The notes below the pieces were generated by a model. That model ran no database searches and had not been told where the DNA came from. It was given only the letters and a program-made list of their open reading frames with translations. Source: Sphingomonas japonica (GTDB lineage: Bacteria > Pseudomonadota > Alphaproteobacteria > Sphingomonadales > Sphingomonadaceae). Taken from it: a stretch of 64,000 bases of DNA. Each line of letters starts with the position of its first letter. The stretch's first letter is position 1. The translations under genes were made by a program, and so were the position numbers. Below, piece after piece: positions 33,478 to 43,380 of the stretch. The stretch is taken from contig NZ_VDYR01000001.1 of NCBI RefSeq assembly GCF_006346325.1, positions 1,054,001-1,118,000 of the forward strand, read 5' to 3'.

Positions 33478-34188
33478 ATGTCCGCGACGATCGCGCTGGT
33501 CGATGACGACCGCAATATCCTGACCTCGGTTTCGATCGCGCTGCAGGCGGAAGGGTTCACGACGCGCGTCTATTCGGACGGCGAAACCGCGCTCAAGTCG
33601 CTGATCGACAATCCGCCCGACCTCGCCGTGCTCGACATCAAGATGCCGCAGATGGACGGGCTCGAACTGCTGCGCCGCCTGCGCGAGAAGGCCGCGATTC
33701 CGGTGATCTTCCTGACCAGCAAGGATGACGAGCTCGACGAGGCGCTCGGCCTGGCGATGGGCGCCGACGACTATATCGCCAAGCCGTTCTCGCAGCGGCT
33801 GCTGATCGCCCGTATCCGCGCGATCCTGCGCCGTACCGAACACGCCTCTCCTGCGCTCGCCGGGCAGCCCAACGAGCCGGTCGCGCTGCCGATCGAGCGC
33901 GGGCGGCTGACGATGGACCCACAGCGGCACCGGGTGACCTGGGCCGGCGCGCCGGTCACGCTGACCGTCACCGAGTTTCTGATCCTCGAGACGCTCGCGC
34001 AGCGGCCCGGCATCGTCAAGACGCGCAACCAGCTGATGGACGCGGCGTATCACGACGACATCTATGTCGATGATCGCACCATCGACAGCCACATCAAGCG
34101 CGTCCGCCGCAAGTTCAAACAGGCCGATCCCGAATTCGACGCGATCGAGACGCTTTATGGTGCGGGCTATCGCTTCGCGGACGACTGA
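33478..34188 (+). CDS. chvI: Response regulator ChvI
   Basis: Encodes 236 residues of an OmpR/PhoB-type regulator: phospho-acceptor Asp53, acidic pocket Asp9-Asp11, the switch Thr80 and Lys102, then a winged-helix DNA-binding domain ([19 protein letters not shown] and [15 protein letters not shown]). It is the cognate regulator of ChvG. In rhizobia and Agrobacterium this pair reads acid/envelope stress and controls exopolysaccharide, motility and carbon genes. GGGAG precedes the ATG by 5-9 bases. It overlaps chvG. Confidence 0.95.
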   Translation: MSATIALVDDDRNILTSVSIALQAEGFTTRVYSDGETALKSLIDNPPDLAVLDIKMPQMDGLELLRRLREKAAIPVIFLTSKDDELDEALGLAMGADDYIAKPFSQRLLIARIRAILRRTEHASPALAGQPNEPVALPIERGRLTMDPQRHRVTWAGAPVTLTVTEFLILETLAQRPGIVKTRNQLMDAAYHDDIYVDDRTIDSHIKRVRRKFKQADPEFDAIETLYGAGYRFADD

Positions 34189-35731
34189 CGACGGCGAGCT
34201 GCCGCTGCGCTGGACCGGGCGCATCTCGCTCACGCCGCGCATCCTGTTCGTCAACATCTTCGCGCTTGCGCTGCTGGCGGGCGGCTTCTTCTACCTCGAT
34301 TTCTATCGCACCCGCATCATCGACGGACGGCTGATCCAGGCGAGCCGCGAAGCGCGCGTCATCGGGCAGGCGTTACTGGCGATGCCGCGCGACGGCCGCG
34401 ACGCGCTGCTCGCCCGGCTGGCCGACACCACCGGCCGCTGGATCCGCGTCTATGGCCCCGACGGCGTGCTGAGGATCGACACCCGCGCGCTCGGCGTCGC
34501 CAATTTCCGGCTGCGTGATCCCGATCGCGATCCGTGGGGACAGGACGCCGCCCGCTTCCTCGACGCCGCAATCGACACCGTCGTCGGTGCCGACCGCGCG
34601 CCGCTCTATCGCGAGCGCGCCGCCGACAAGGGCTTCGACTGGCCCGACGTCGCCACCGCGCGCGACACGCATACCTCCCCCGCGACCGTGTGGCGCGCAC
34701 CCGACCGGACGCCGGTGATCACCGCCGCCAGCCCGCTCGGCGCCGAGGGGGTGGTGCTGACCACGATCAACGCCCGCGACATCACGCAATATGTCCGCGT
34801 CGAGCGCTATCGCCTGAGCATCGTATTGGCGGTGGTATCGCTGGTATCGGTCCTGCTATCGCTGTTTTTGGCGCGCACGATCGTTCAGCCGCTGCGCACG
34901 CTGGCACGCGCCGCCGTTCGCGTGCGCCGCGGACGCGACCGCGAAGTGGTGGTGCCGCGCCTGCCCTCGCGCCGCGACGAAATCGGCATGCTCGCGCGCG
35001 CGCTGTCCGACATGAGCCAGGCGCTGCGTGCGCGCATCGATGCGACTGAGGCCTTCGCCGCCGATGTCACGCACGAACTCAAGAATCCGCTGGCGTCACT
35101 GCGCTCTGCCGTCGATACGCTGTCCAACGTCAGGGATCCGGCGCTGCAGGAGCGGCTGCTGGCGGTGGTGCACGACGATATCCACCGGCTCGATCGCCTC
35201 ATCACCGACATCTCGGATGCGTCGCGGCTCGACGCGCAATTGAGCCGCGCCAAGTTCGAACCCGTCGACCTGTACGCGATGGTCGCCGCGCTCGTATCGG
35301 CGCGCGAGCAGCGCGGCATGGCGCGCGGCATCCGGATAGTGGTCGATCCGCTGCCGGGCGAAGGCAGCTGTGTCATCCTGGGCGAGGACGCCCGGCTCGA
35401 ACGCGTGATCGAGAACCTGCTCGACAACGCGATCTCCTTCTCCCCCGATGGAGGCCTCGTGACCATCGCCTTCGAGCGCCGCGGCGACAGCATCGCGATG
35501 CATTTCGAGGATGAAGGCCCCGGCGTCGCCGACGATGCCCGTGAGGCGATTTTCCGCCGGTTCCATTCGATTCGCCCGCACGGCGAACAGTTCGGCAAGC
35601 ATTCGGGGCTAGGCCTTGCCATTGCACGCACCGTCGTCGAGGGGCATCAAGGCGCTATCCGTGCCGAATCGCGTCGCGACGGCAGGACCGGCGCGCATTT
35701 CGTCGTCGAACTGCCGGTATCCGGGGGCTGA
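34157..35731 (+). CDS. chvG: Sensor histidine kinase ChvG
   Basis: Encodes about 524 residues: an N-terminal transmembrane helix ([19 protein letters not shown]), a periplasmic stimulus-sensing domain (about residues 60-215), a second membrane helix ([20 protein letters not shown]), a HAMP domain, the DHp H-box [19 protein letters not shown], and the HATPase boxes [20 protein letters not shown] and HSGLGLAIA. The start ATG at 34157 overlaps chvI by 32 bases (a GTG 3 bases further on is possible). Partner of ChvI. Confidence 0.94.
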   Translation: MVRAIASRTTDDGELPLRWTGRISLTPRILFVNIFALALLAGGFFYLDFYRTRIIDGRLIQASREARVIGQALLAMPRDGRDALLARLADTTGRWIRVYGPDGVLRIDTRALGVANFRLRDPDRDPWGQDAARFLDAAIDTVVGADRAPLYRERAADKGFDWPDVATARDTHTSPATVWRAPDRTPVITAASPLGAEGVVLTTINARDITQYVRVERYRLSIVLAVVSLVSVLLSLFLARTIVQPLRTLARAAVRVRRGRDREVVVPRLPSRRDEIGMLARALSDMSQALRARIDATEAFAADVTHELKNPLASLRSAVDTLSNVRDPALQERLLAVVHDDIHRLDRLITDISDASRLDAQLSRAKFEPVDLYAMVAALVSAREQRGMARGIRIVVDPLPGEGSCVILGEDARLERVIENLLDNAISFSPDGGLVTIAFERRGDSIAMHFEDEGPGVADDAREAIFRRFHSIRPHGEQFGKHSGLGLAIARTVVEGHQGAIRAESRRDGRTGAHFVVELPVSGG

Positions 35732-35762
35732 TCCGGGGCAGCCAGCAAGGGACTGAACCGTC

Positions 35763-36197
35763 ATGAGCCAGGTCTCGTCCGAAACCGTGCACGCCTCGAG
35801 CGTGGCCGTGGACGGCGTTGCCGTGCTGATCGAGGGACGATCGGGCAGCGGCAAGTCCGACCTGGCGCTGCGTCTGATCGACCGCGGCGGCCTTCTGGTC
35901 AGCGACGACTATACGCTGTGCCAGCGCAAGGACGGCGGCATCGTCGCTTCCGCGCCCGCGACGATCGCCGGACAGATCGAGGTCCGCGGTGTCGGAATCG
36001 TATCGATGGAGCATGCACAGCAGGTGACGGTCGCGTTGATCGTCACCATCGTCGATACACCCGAGCGCATGCCCGAGCCGGTCTCGAGCCGCTTGATCGC
36101 CGGGGTCCCGCTGCCGGTGGTGACGCTCGCCGCGCTCGAACCGTCGGCGCCGATCAAGGTCGAGATCGCGCTCAAGCGCGCGCTGGCGGCAGGATGA
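35763..36197 (+). CDS. hprK: HPr kinase/phosphorylase, short alphaproteobacterial form
   Basis: Encodes 144 residues that correspond only to the catalytic core of HprK: P-loop GRSGSGKSDLA (residues 25-35), the SDDYT segment and the GVGIVS/RLIAGVPLP region. The N-terminal HprK domain of Firmicutes (about 130 residues) is absent, as is usual in alphaproteobacteria. It phosphorylates HPr on serine (Ser48 of the downstream HPr). It follows chvG by 31 bases and ends in ATGA overlap with rapZ. Confidence 0.92.
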   Translation: MSQVSSETVHASSVAVDGVAVLIEGRSGSGKSDLALRLIDRGGLLVSDDYTLCQRKDGGIVASAPATIAGQIEVRGVGIVSMEHAQQVTVALIVTIVDTPERMPEPVSSRLIAGVPLPVVTLAALEPSAPIKVEIALKRALAAG

Positions 36198-37114
36198 CGA
36201 TCGCGCAGAAGCCGATCCTGCTCGTCACCGGGATGTCGGGCGCCGGCAAATCGACGGTGCTGCGTACGCTGGAGGACCTGGGCTGGGAAGTGGTCGACAA
36301 TCTGCCGCTGCTGCTGCTCGACCGGTTGCTCGCGACGGCGCTGCCCGAGGGCGCCGATTCGGCCGATACGCGGCCGCTCGCGCTGGGCATCGATGCCAGG
36401 ACGCGCGGATTCGACGCGGAGCGCATCGTCAAGCGCATCAAGCAGCTGCGCGAGGACCATGGCCGCGAACTCGGCGTCCTGTTCCTAGATTGCGGCGGCA
36501 CCGAACTCGAGCGACGCTATTCCGAAACCCGGCGGCGGCATCCGCTGGCGCTGGACCGGCCGGCCCCCGACGGCATTGCCCGCGAGCGCGAATTGCTGGG
36601 TCCGCTGCGGCGCTGGGCCAATCGGTTGATCGATACGACCGACCTGCACGCCAGCGCGCTGGCGCAGCAGATCCGCGACGATTTCGGTCGTGATAACGAT
36701 ACCGAGCCGACGCTGTCGGTGCTGTCCTTCGGCTATTCGCGCGGCGTTCCGCGCAATGCCGACCTCGTGCTCGACATGCGCTTCCTGCGCAATCCGCACT
36801 GGGTGACGCAGCTGCGCCCGGGAACCGGCCGAGACGACGATGTCGCCGCCTATATCGCAGACGATCCCGCCTATGCCGAGGCGATGGCGGCAATCGAACG
36901 ACTGCTGGTGCTGCTGCTCCCGCGCTATCGGGCCGAAGGCAAGGCCTATGTCACCATCGCCTTTGGCTGTACCGGCGGGAGACACCGCTCGGTGCACGTC
37001 GCCGAACGCATGGCGTCAAGGTTGCGCGAGGCAGGATTTTCGCCCACGGTGACGCATCGCGACCTCGGGACCGCACCACAGGATGCGCTCGAAGGGACGC
37101 AACCCGTGCGATGA
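36194..37114 (+). CDS. rapZ: RNase adapter protein RapZ (YvcJ family)
   Basis: Encodes 306 residues of the RapZ/YvcJ family. The N-terminal Walker A is GMSGAGKST (residues 13-21), with a Walker B LFLDCGG. The C-terminal RNA-binding part contains VPRNADLVLDMRFLRNP and AFGCTGGRHRSV, both family hallmarks. In enterobacteria it guides RNase E to a glucosamine-6-phosphate synthase sRNA; in this class its target is unknown. The ATG overlaps the hprK stop (ATGA). Confidence 0.93.
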   Translation: MTIAQKPILLVTGMSGAGKSTVLRTLEDLGWEVVDNLPLLLLDRLLATALPEGADSADTRPLALGIDARTRGFDAERIVKRIKQLREDHGRELGVLFLDCGGTELERRYSETRRRHPLALDRPAPDGIARERELLGPLRRWANRLIDTTDLHASALAQQIRDDFGRDNDTEPTLSVLSFGYSRGVPRNADLVLDMRFLRNPHWVTQLRPGTGRDDDVAAYIADDPAYAEAMAAIERLLVLLLPRYRAEGKAYVTIAFGCTGGRHRSVHVAERMASRLREAGFSPTVTHRDLGTAPQDALEGTQPVR

Positions 37115-37151
37115 GCCTTGCCTGCATGCCCTTTCGATGGATGATGGACTG

Positions 37152-37559
37152 ATGATCGGCCTCGTACTCGTCACCCATGGGCGGCTCGCCGAGGAATTCG
37201 TTGTCGCGATGGAACATGTCGTGGGTCGTCAGGAGCATATCGCCACCGTCGCGATCGGCCCCGATGACGACATGGAAGGACGCCGTGCCGACATCGCCAG
37301 CGCGATCGGCGATGTCGATCAGGGCGCAGGGGTGATCCTGCTCACCGACCTGTTCGGAGGGACTCCGTCCAACCTCGCCATCTCGCTGATGCAGCCGGGC
37401 AAGGTCGAGGTTATCGCGGGCATCAACCTGCCGATGCTGATCCGGCTGGGCGGCGCGCGCAAGGCGATGAAGGTTCGCGAGGCGGTCGCGGCGGCGCGCG
37501 ACGCCGGCAGGAAGTATATCACCGTCGCATCCGAGGTGCTGGGCGAGGCCGCCGCGTGA
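37152..37559 (+). CDS. PTS EIIA(Man)-family protein
   Basis: Encodes 135 residues of the mannose-class EIIA fold: His9 in VLVTHGRLA is the phosphorylation site, and LLTDLFGGTPSNLA follows. Without a cognate permease here it probably acts as a regulator (a PTS relay seen widely in alphaproteobacteria). The ATG at 37152 gives the family start MIGLVLVTHG; one 15 bases earlier is possible. Confidence 0.92.
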   Translation: MIGLVLVTHGRLAEEFVVAMEHVVGRQEHIATVAIGPDDDMEGRRADIASAIGDVDQGAGVILLTDLFGGTPSNLAISLMQPGKVEVIAGINLPMLIRLGGARKAMKVREAVAAARDAGRKYITVASEVLGEAAA

Positions 37560-37828
37560 CGGCTGCCGCGCGGACGGTCCGCATCGTCAACAAGCGCGGC
37601 CTCCACGCGCGCGCCAGCGCCAAGTTCGTCACGCTCGCCGCCGCACAGCCGACCAGCGTGACCGTCGAGAAGGACGGAGCGAGCGTGACCGGCACGTCGA
37701 TCATGGGATTGATGATGCTGGGCGCGGCGATGGGCGACGACGTCACCATCCGTGCCGAAGGCGACGGCGCCGAAGCGGCGGTGGCCGCGCTCGCCGATCT
37801 GGTCGAGGCACGCTTCGGCGAGGATTGA
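37556..37828 (+). CDS. ptsH: Phosphocarrier protein HPr
   Basis: Encodes 90 residues. His17 in RGLHARASAKFV is the active-site histidine, and Ser48 in GTSIMGLMML is the HprK target. The GTG start overlaps the EIIA stop (GTGA). It relays phosphate between enzyme I (not in this window) and the EIIA protein. The gene order hprK-rapZ-EIIA-HPr is a conserved alphaproteobacterial unit and is best read as regulatory. Confidence 0.93.
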   Translation: MTAAARTVRIVNKRGLHARASAKFVTLAAAQPTSVTVEKDGASVTGTSIMGLMMLGAAMGDDVTIRAEGDGAEAAVAALADLVEARFGED

Positions 37829-37832
37829 CCCG

Positions 37833-38636
37833 GTGCCGCGTGTCATCACCGCTTTTTCCAACCCGCTGATCAAGCGCGCCCGCAGCCTGCGCGACAAGCG
37901 CCACCGCCGTGCAGAATCTGCGTTCCTGGCGGAGGGGCTGCGCATCCTGACCGAAGCGCGCGAGGCGGGGTTTCTGCCCGAAACGCTGTTCCATGCCGCC
38001 GACAGCGCGCAGCACCCGCTGGTCGTCGCGCTTGCGCAAGCTACCGAAGCAGCGGGCGGTGAAGTGATCGAGACCAATGCCGACATCCTGTCCAAGCTGT
38101 CGGGCAAGGACAATCCTGGCGCAGTGGTCGGCATCTTCGCCGAGTTCGCGACCGGGCTGGCGAAGCTGGACCGCAGTGCCGCCGACCTGTGGCTGGTCGC
38201 CGAACGGCTGCGCGATCCCGGAAATCTCGGCACGATCCTGCGCACCGCCGACGCGGTCGGCGCGGGCGGGCTGATCCTGATCGACGAATGCGTCGACCCG
38301 TTTTCGGTCGAGGCGGTGCGCGCGAGCATGGGCGCGCTGTTCACCGTGCCGATCGCGCAGGCGCCGTGGGAGGAGTTCCTCCCCTGGTTGCGATCGGGTC
38401 CGGGACAGCTCGTGGCGCTCAGCCTCGACACCGATCTCGACTATCAGACCCCGCGATACGAGGCACCGACCTTCCTGCTCACCGGCAACGAAGCGCAGGG
38501 TTTGCCAGATGCTTATGCGGATGAGTGCGATCTGCGCGTGAAGATGCCGATGCTGGGCAAGGCCGACAGCCTCAACGCCGCCGTCGCGACCGCGGTGATG
38601 GCGTATGAAGTCCGCAACCAGCGGCGGCATGGCTGA
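37833..38636 (+). CDS. TrmH/SpoU family RNA 2'-O-methyltransferase
   Basis: Encodes 267 residues with an N-terminal substrate-binding domain (PRVITAFSNPLIKRARSLRD near the start) and the knotted SPOUT core: motif 1 DPGNLGTILRTADA near residue 128 and motif 2/3 LTGNEAQGLP and AVATAVMAYE near the C terminus. It methylates ribose in rRNA or tRNA; the target nucleotide cannot be told from sequence. Start is a GTG 4 bases after the HPr stop. Confidence 0.88.
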   Translation: MPRVITAFSNPLIKRARSLRDKRHRRAESAFLAEGLRILTEAREAGFLPETLFHAADSAQHPLVVALAQATEAAGGEVIETNADILSKLSGKDNPGAVVGIFAEFATGLAKLDRSAADLWLVAERLRDPGNLGTILRTADAVGAGGLILIDECVDPFSVEAVRASMGALFTVPIAQAPWEEFLPWLRSGPGQLVALSLDTDLDYQTPRYEAPTFLLTGNEAQGLPDAYADECDLRVKMPMLGKADSLNAAVATAVMAYEVRNQRRHG

Positions 38637-38648
38637 TTGGAAGGGCCG

Positions 38649-38999
38649 ATGCGCATCGTGCTCCTGTCGATTGCCGCATTCGGGCTTGCCGGCTGCCAGA
38701 CGCCTCCGCCGGGGCAAGGTCCACCTGCCGCGTCGTACCGCGCGATCGGCACCGATCCGTTCTGGTCGCTTGCGATCGAGGGATCGACGATGCGGTTCGA
38801 AGGCGTCGGGCTCGCGACGCTTACCCTGCCGCGCCCCGAACCGCGCACCAGTTTCAATGGCCACCGCTATACGACCCAGCGGATGACGGTGGATATCACG
38901 CACGGTGCATGCGGCGACGGGATGAGCGATCGCGTATATCCCGACACGGTCGCGGTCACCGTCGATGGGCGCACCTACAACGGTTGCGGAGGGCATTAA
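38649..38999 (+). CDS. Small lipoprotein
   Basis: Encodes 116 residues with a clear lipobox: hydrophobic stretch and LAGC (Cys16). The mature part has a YRAIGTDPFWSLAI segment that recalls the COG3650/META-like family, plus two late cysteines. Function unknown. An in-frame TTG 12 bases upstream is less likely than the ATG. It lies between two unrelated housekeeping genes. Confidence 0.65.
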   Translation: MRIVLLSIAAFGLAGCQTPPPGQGPPAASYRAIGTDPFWSLAIEGSTMRFEGVGLATLTLPRPEPRTSFNGHRYTTQRMTVDITHGACGDGMSDRVYPDTVAVTVDGRTYNGCGGH

Positions 39000-39022
39000 G
39001 GCCCTGCCCCCGAAGACCGCCC

Positions 39023-40414
39023 TTACTCCGCGGCTTCCGGTAGTTCCGCTGCCACTGCCAGTTTCGACAATGGCCGCGGGGTGCTCTCGACCATCGGCAG
39101 CGGATCGAGCGTCTTGCTGCCGGTATCGACGTTGAGCGTTTCGAAGCGCTTGGCGGAAGTCATTACCTGGCTCTCGATGCTCCCGACAAAGGCGTTGTAC
39201 GCGCTATTGGCGGTTTCCAGATTCTTGCCCAACCGCGCGATATGGCTGCCCATCGTCGCGATGCGGGCATGAAGTTCGCGGCCGAGATCGGCGATCTGCC
39301 GGGCCTCGCCCGCCAGTTTTTCCTGCCGCCATACCGCCGAAACGGTCCGCGCGATCGCGATCAGGTTCGTCGGAGTGGCGATCAGCACGCGGCGCTCGAA
39401 CGCGTAATCCCAAAGGTCGGGCGCGTGCTCGAGCGCGGCGGAGACGAAATGCTCGCCCGGGACGAACATGATGACGAATTCGGGGGTGTTGTCGAACTGG
39501 CCCTGATACGCCTTGCTGCCGAGCGCGTTGACGTGCGCCTTCATCGACGCGACATGCGCGTTCAGGTGCCCTGCCCGCTCCCCTTCGTCCACCGCAGCAT
39601 AGGCGTCCTGATAGGCATTGAGCGACACCTTTGCATCGATCACGAGCAGCGAATTGCCCGGTACGCGGATCGTCGCATCGGGGCGCAGCCGCCCGCCTTC
39701 GGTATCGACCGACACTTCCATCGCGAAATCCGTGTGCTCGGTCAGCCCACAGGTTTCGAGGACGTTGCGCAGCTGCTGCTCACCCCAGCGCCCGCGCGCC
39801 TTGGGCGCGGCGCGCAGCGCGTTGACCAGCTTGGCGGCTTCGCTCTTCACCGACTCCTGGCCGATCCGCATCGCGTCCATCAGGCCCTTGAGCGTGCCGT
39901 ACGCTTCGGTGCGCTCCTTTTCGACCGTCGCCACCGTCGTCTCGTAGCGTTTCAACGTCTGTTCAACCGGCGCCAGCAACGCCTTGATCTTGATCTCATT
40001 ATTCTCGCCCGCCTGGTGAAAGCGCTCGTCGGCGCGCGCGAGGAAATTCTTCTGCGCATCGCCGAGCAGGCGGTTGGCGACATCGGCGAACTGCGCCGCC
40101 ATCGCATCCTTGGCGGCCTTGAACTCCTCCAGCCGCGCTTCGAACGCGCGCGCGTCGGCTTTCAGCGTGGCAAGATCGATCCGCGCGGTGTCGCGCTCGA
40201 CACGCAGGGCTTCGTTCTCGTCGATCAGCGCGGTGACACGCGCCGCTCGGTCGCTGGCGACGGCAAGATCGCTGATCGCCGCCTTGAAATCCTCCTCGCG
40301 CCTGTCGCGCTCGGCGCGGACATCTGCGACGCCCCGCTGGCCGAGAAACCAGCCAAGCAGCACGCCTGCCGCCACGCCGACGAGGACTAGGACGATGACG
40401 AGCGCGGGATCCAT
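39023..40414 (-). CDS. rmuC: DNA recombination protein RmuC
   Basis: Encodes 463 residues: an N-terminal membrane helix (VIVLVLVGVAAGVLLGWFLG), a long coiled coil (about residues 30-160), and the nuclease-like RmuC domain with GRWGEQQLRNVLETCGL near residue 215 and the VIDAKVSLNAY motif. It limits rearrangement at inverted repeats. Convergent with the small lipoprotein gene. Confidence 0.93.
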   Translation of the reverse strand: MDPALVIVLVLVGVAAGVLLGWFLGQRGVADVRAERDRREEDFKAAISDLAVASDRAARVTALIDENEALRVERDTARIDLATLKADARAFEARLEEFKAAKDAMAAQFADVANRLLGDAQKNFLARADERFHQAGENNEIKIKALLAPVEQTLKRYETTVATVEKERTEAYGTLKGLMDAMRIGQESVKSEAAKLVNALRAAPKARGRWGEQQLRNVLETCGLTEHTDFAMEVSVDTEGGRLRPDATIRVPGNSLLVIDAKVSLNAYQDAYAAVDEGERAGHLNAHVASMKAHVNALGSKAYQGQFDNTPEFVIMFVPGEHFVSAALEHAPDLWDYAFERRVLIATPTNLIAIARTVSAVWRQEKLAGEARQIADLGRELHARIATMGSHIARLGKNLETANSAYNAFVGSIESQVMTSAKRFETLNVDTGSKTLDPLPMVESTPRPLSKLAVAAELPEAAE

Positions 40415-40509
40415 CAGGCGATGCTTTCGGCAGGGGAACGAACCACGAACCTAGCCGAGCGGCGCTCGCGGCTCAACCCCGCCGGCGCGATCGGCGCCCG
40501 AGGACCACC

Positions 40510-41037
40510 TCAGGCCGCCGTCTTGCGCATCTTGGCCAGCTTCTTGAGCACCATGTCCCGCTTCAACCGCGACAGATGGTCGGTGAAGACGATGCCGTTG
40601 AGATGGTCCATCTCATGCTGCAGGCAGGTCGCGAGCAGCCCGTCGAACTCCGTTTCATGCGCCGTGCCGTCAAGATCGAGCCAGCGCGCGCGGCATGTCG
40701 CCGGACGCTCGATTTCGGCATATTGCTCGGGGATCGACAAGCAGCCTTCGTTGTAGACGCGCGTCTCGTCCGACACGCTGAGGATTTCCGGGTTGATGAA
40801 CACGCGCGGGTCGCGGATCGGCTTGCCCTCTGCGTCTTCCTCCTCCTGCAGGTCGATGACCAGGATGCGCCTGGGCTCGGCGACCTGGATCGCCGCAAGG
40901 CCGATGCCGGGGGCATCATACATCGTCTCGAACATGTCGGCGACGAGCGTCTTGACGGTATCGTCGATGCGCTCGACGGGCTCGGAAATCAGCCGCAGTC
41001 GCGGGTCGGGGATCTCGATGATCGGAAGGATGGCCAT
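40510..41037 (-). CDS. def: Peptide deformylase
   Basis: Encodes 175 residues with the three motifs of active deformylase: GIGLAAIQV (residues 44-52), EGCLSIPEQ (metal Cys), and [12 protein letters not shown] (metal His pair and catalytic Glu). It removes formyl from nascent Met. ATG at 41037 chosen. Methionyl-tRNA formyltransferase, the opposing step, is encoded 680 bases away (41720). Confidence 0.96.
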   Translation of the reverse strand: MAILPIIEIPDPRLRLISEPVERIDDTVKTLVADMFETMYDAPGIGLAAIQVAEPRRILVIDLQEEEDAEGKPIRDPRVFINPEILSVSDETRVYNEGCLSIPEQYAEIERPATCRARWLDLDGTAHETEFDGLLATCLQHEMDHLNGIVFTDHLSRLKRDMVLKKLAKMRKTAA

Positions 41038-41068
41038 GGGCCGAAAATATGGACGGCGCGCGATCCGG

Positions 41069-41665
41069 TCAAGCGACGGGACGCCGCGCACGCAGCGCCT
41101 GCGCCAGCGTACCCTCGTCGAGATAGTCGAGTTCGCCGCCGACCGGCAGGCCGTGCGCGAGCTGGGTGACGCGAACCGGATAGCCTTCGATGCGCTCGGC
41201 GATGAAATGCGCGGTGGTCTGCCCTTCGAGCGTGGCGTTCATCGCCAGAACGACCTCGTCGATGCCGCCCGCGGCAATGCGGCGGATGAGGCTGTCGATC
41301 GCAAGGTCTTCGGGCCGGATGCCCTCGAGCGCGGACAGCCGCCCGCCCAGCACATGGAAGCGGCCAGGAAACAGCCGCGCGCGATCGAGCGCCCACAGGT
41401 CCGATACTTCCTCGACCACGCACAGGGCGCGCGCGTCGCGGCGCGGATCGGCGCAGATCGCACACGGATCGCTGGTATCGACGTTGCCGCAGATCCCGCA
41501 GGTCGCGAGCCGCTCGCGCACGCTGGCCAGCGCGGCGAGCAGCGGATCGAAGGCGGTCTCGCGCTTTTTCAGCAGATGGAGCACCGCGCGCCGCGCCGAG
41601 CGTGGGCCAAGACCCGGAAGCCGCGACAGCGCCTGGGTCAGCGTCTCGATCTCGTGCGAAGCCAT
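41069..41665 (-). CDS. recR: Recombination protein RecR
   Basis: Encodes 198 residues: helix-hairpin-helix near the N terminus ([20 protein letters not shown]), a C4 zinc finger ([18 protein letters not shown] region), and a TOPRIM domain ([29 protein letters not shown]). Acts with RecF/RecO to load RecA. It lies next to def on the same strand. Confidence 0.95.
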   Translation of the reverse strand: MASHEIETLTQALSRLPGLGPRSARRAVLHLLKKRETAFDPLLAALASVRERLATCGICGNVDTSDPCAICADPRRDARALCVVEEVSDLWALDRARLFPGRFHVLGGRLSALEGIRPEDLAIDSLIRRIAAGGIDEVVLAMNATLEGQTTAHFIAERIEGYPVRVTQLAHGLPVGGELDYLDEGTLAQALRARRPVA

Positions 41666-41719
41666 CGCCGCCCGAGATAGGGGGTTGCGCGGGGCGGCGC
41701 CAGCTTGTTGAGAAGCGGC

Positions 41720-42634
41720 ATGCGGATCGTCTTCATGGGAACGCCGGGCTTTGCGGTGCCGGTGCTCGATGCCCTGGTCGCGGCGGGGCATGATGTCGCC
41801 GCCGCGTACAGCCAGCCGCCGCGGCGGGCCGGGCGCGGCAAGGCGCTGACCCCCTCGCCAGTGCAAGCGCGGGCGGACGCGCTGGGCATCGCGGTGCGGA
41901 CCCCGGTGACGCTGCGCGACCCGCAAGCGCAGGCGGAATTTGCCAGCTGGGACGCGGATGTCGCCGTGGTCGCGGCATACGGGCTGATCCTGCCGCAAGC
42001 CGTGCTCGACGCGCCCCGGCTGGGGTGCCTCAACGTCCACGCCTCGCTGCTGCCGCGCTGGCGCGGGGCGGCGCCGATCCAGCGCGCGATCCTGGCGGGG
42101 GATGCCGAAACCGGCGTCTGCATCATGCAGATGGAGGCGGGGCTCGATACCGGGCCGGTGCGGCTGGAAGGGCGCACGGCGATCGGCGGCAAGACCGCCG
42201 GAGCGTTGACCGATGAACTGGCGGCACTCGGCGCGCGGCTGATGGTCGAGGTGCTCGCCGATCCGGACGCCTATCCGCCAGTCGCGCAGCCGGCGGATGG
42301 CGTCACTCATGCCCCCAAGATCGACAAGGCCGAGGCCAGGCTCGACTTTTCGCGAAGCGCTGTCGAGGCCGAGCGGCAGGTGCGCGCGTACAACCCGGCC
42401 CCCGGAGCGTTCTTCGAGATTGATGGAGAGCGCGTGCGGGTGCTGGAAGCGTCGGTGGCGCCGGGTAGTGAAGGAGCGGCTGGTATCGTCGCTGCACATC
42501 CCGGCGGGTTCGCTATCGTCACCGGCGAAGGAGCGCTGATCCCCACGCTCGTGCAGCGCGCCGGACGCGGCGTCATGACTCCCGCAGAGCTGCTGCGCGG
42601 CTTCCCGATCCCGCCGGGAACGCTGCTCGCGTGA
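41720..42634 (+). CDS. fmt: Methionyl-tRNA formyltransferase
   Basis: Encodes 304 residues. The N terminus [16 protein letters not shown] and the [17 protein letters not shown] region with the catalytic Asn/His/Asp set ([22 protein letters not shown]) identify Fmt. It formylates initiator tRNA using formyl-THF. ATG at 41720 chosen. The stop overlaps the truA start. Confidence 0.95.
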   Translation: MRIVFMGTPGFAVPVLDALVAAGHDVAAAYSQPPRRAGRGKALTPSPVQARADALGIAVRTPVTLRDPQAQAEFASWDADVAVVAAYGLILPQAVLDAPRLGCLNVHASLLPRWRGAAPIQRAILAGDAETGVCIMQMEAGLDTGPVRLEGRTAIGGKTAGALTDELAALGARLMVEVLADPDAYPPVAQPADGVTHAPKIDKAEARLDFSRSAVEAERQVRAYNPAPGAFFEIDGERVRVLEASVAPGSEGAAGIVAAHPGGFAIVTGEGALIPTLVQRAGRGVMTPAELLRGFPIPPGTLLA

Positions 42635-43380
42635 CCCGGTTCGCGCTGACAATCGAATATGACGGACGCCCTTTCATGGGCTGGCAGCGGCAAGCACATG
42701 GCCCCAGCGTGCAGGCGGCGATCGAGCGGGCGCTCAAGCAGATCACCGGCGAGGAGATCGTGGTGCATGCGGCGGGGCGCACCGATGCCGGGGTCCACGC
42801 GCTGGGCATGCGCGCGCATTGCGACGTAGCTAGGCCGATCACCCCGTTCCGGTTGATGGAGGCGATCAACGCCCGGGTGCGGCCCGATCCGGTGGCGATC
42901 CTCGATTGCGCGGTCGTTCCGAACGACTGGCATGCGCGTTTTTCGTGCACCGCGCGGCATTACGAATATCGCATCGAAGTGCGCCGCGCGCCGCTGACCC
43001 TCGACCGCGGACTGGCGTGGCGCGTGCCGACACCGCTCGATGCGGACGCCATGACCGCCGGCGCATCCCGGCTGATCGGGCGGCACGATTTCACCACGTT
43101 CCGGTCGGCGCATTGCCAGGCGGACAGCCCGCTGCGCACGCTCGACCGGCTCGATGTCGAACGCGACGGCGATGTCATCGCCGTGTTCGCGTCGGCGCGA
43201 TCGTTCCTGCATCATCAGGTGCGCTCGATGGTCGGGTGCCTGGCGCTGGTCGGCCAGGGCAAATGGTCGCCCGACGACATGACTGCGGCGCTCGAGGCGC
43301 GGGACCGCGCGGCGCTTGGGCTCAATGCGCCGCCCGATGGATTGTATTTCCTGCGCGCGGACTATCCGTCCAGCGGCTGA
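42631..43380 (+). CDS. truA: tRNA pseudouridine synthase TruA
   Basis: Encodes 249 residues: [15 protein letters not shown] at the N terminus, catalytic Asp in [12 protein letters not shown] (about residue 52), and [13 protein letters not shown]. Makes pseudouridine at positions 38-40 of tRNA. GTG start overlaps fmt stop. The 3' end overlaps the end of the convergent RNA methyltransferase gene by 59 bases. Confidence 0.95.
   Translation: MTRFALTIEYDGRPFMGWQRQAHGPSVQAAIERALKQITGEEIVVHAAGRTDAGVHALGMRAHCDVARPITPFRLMEAINARVRPDPVAILDCAVVPNDWHARFSCTARHYEYRIEVRRAPLTLDRGLAWRVPTPLDADAMTAGASRLIGRHDFTTFRSAHCQADSPLRTLDRLDVERDGDVIAVFASARSFLHHQVRSMVGCLALVGQGKWSPDDMTAALEARDRAALGLNAPPDGLYFLRADYPSSG

Noticed and set aside
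40415..40509. Imperfect hairpin AGCCG-AGC/GCTCGCGGCT between def and rmuC
   Set aside because: Contains a two-base bulge and no T-run, and both flanking genes are on the minus strand; not specific enough.
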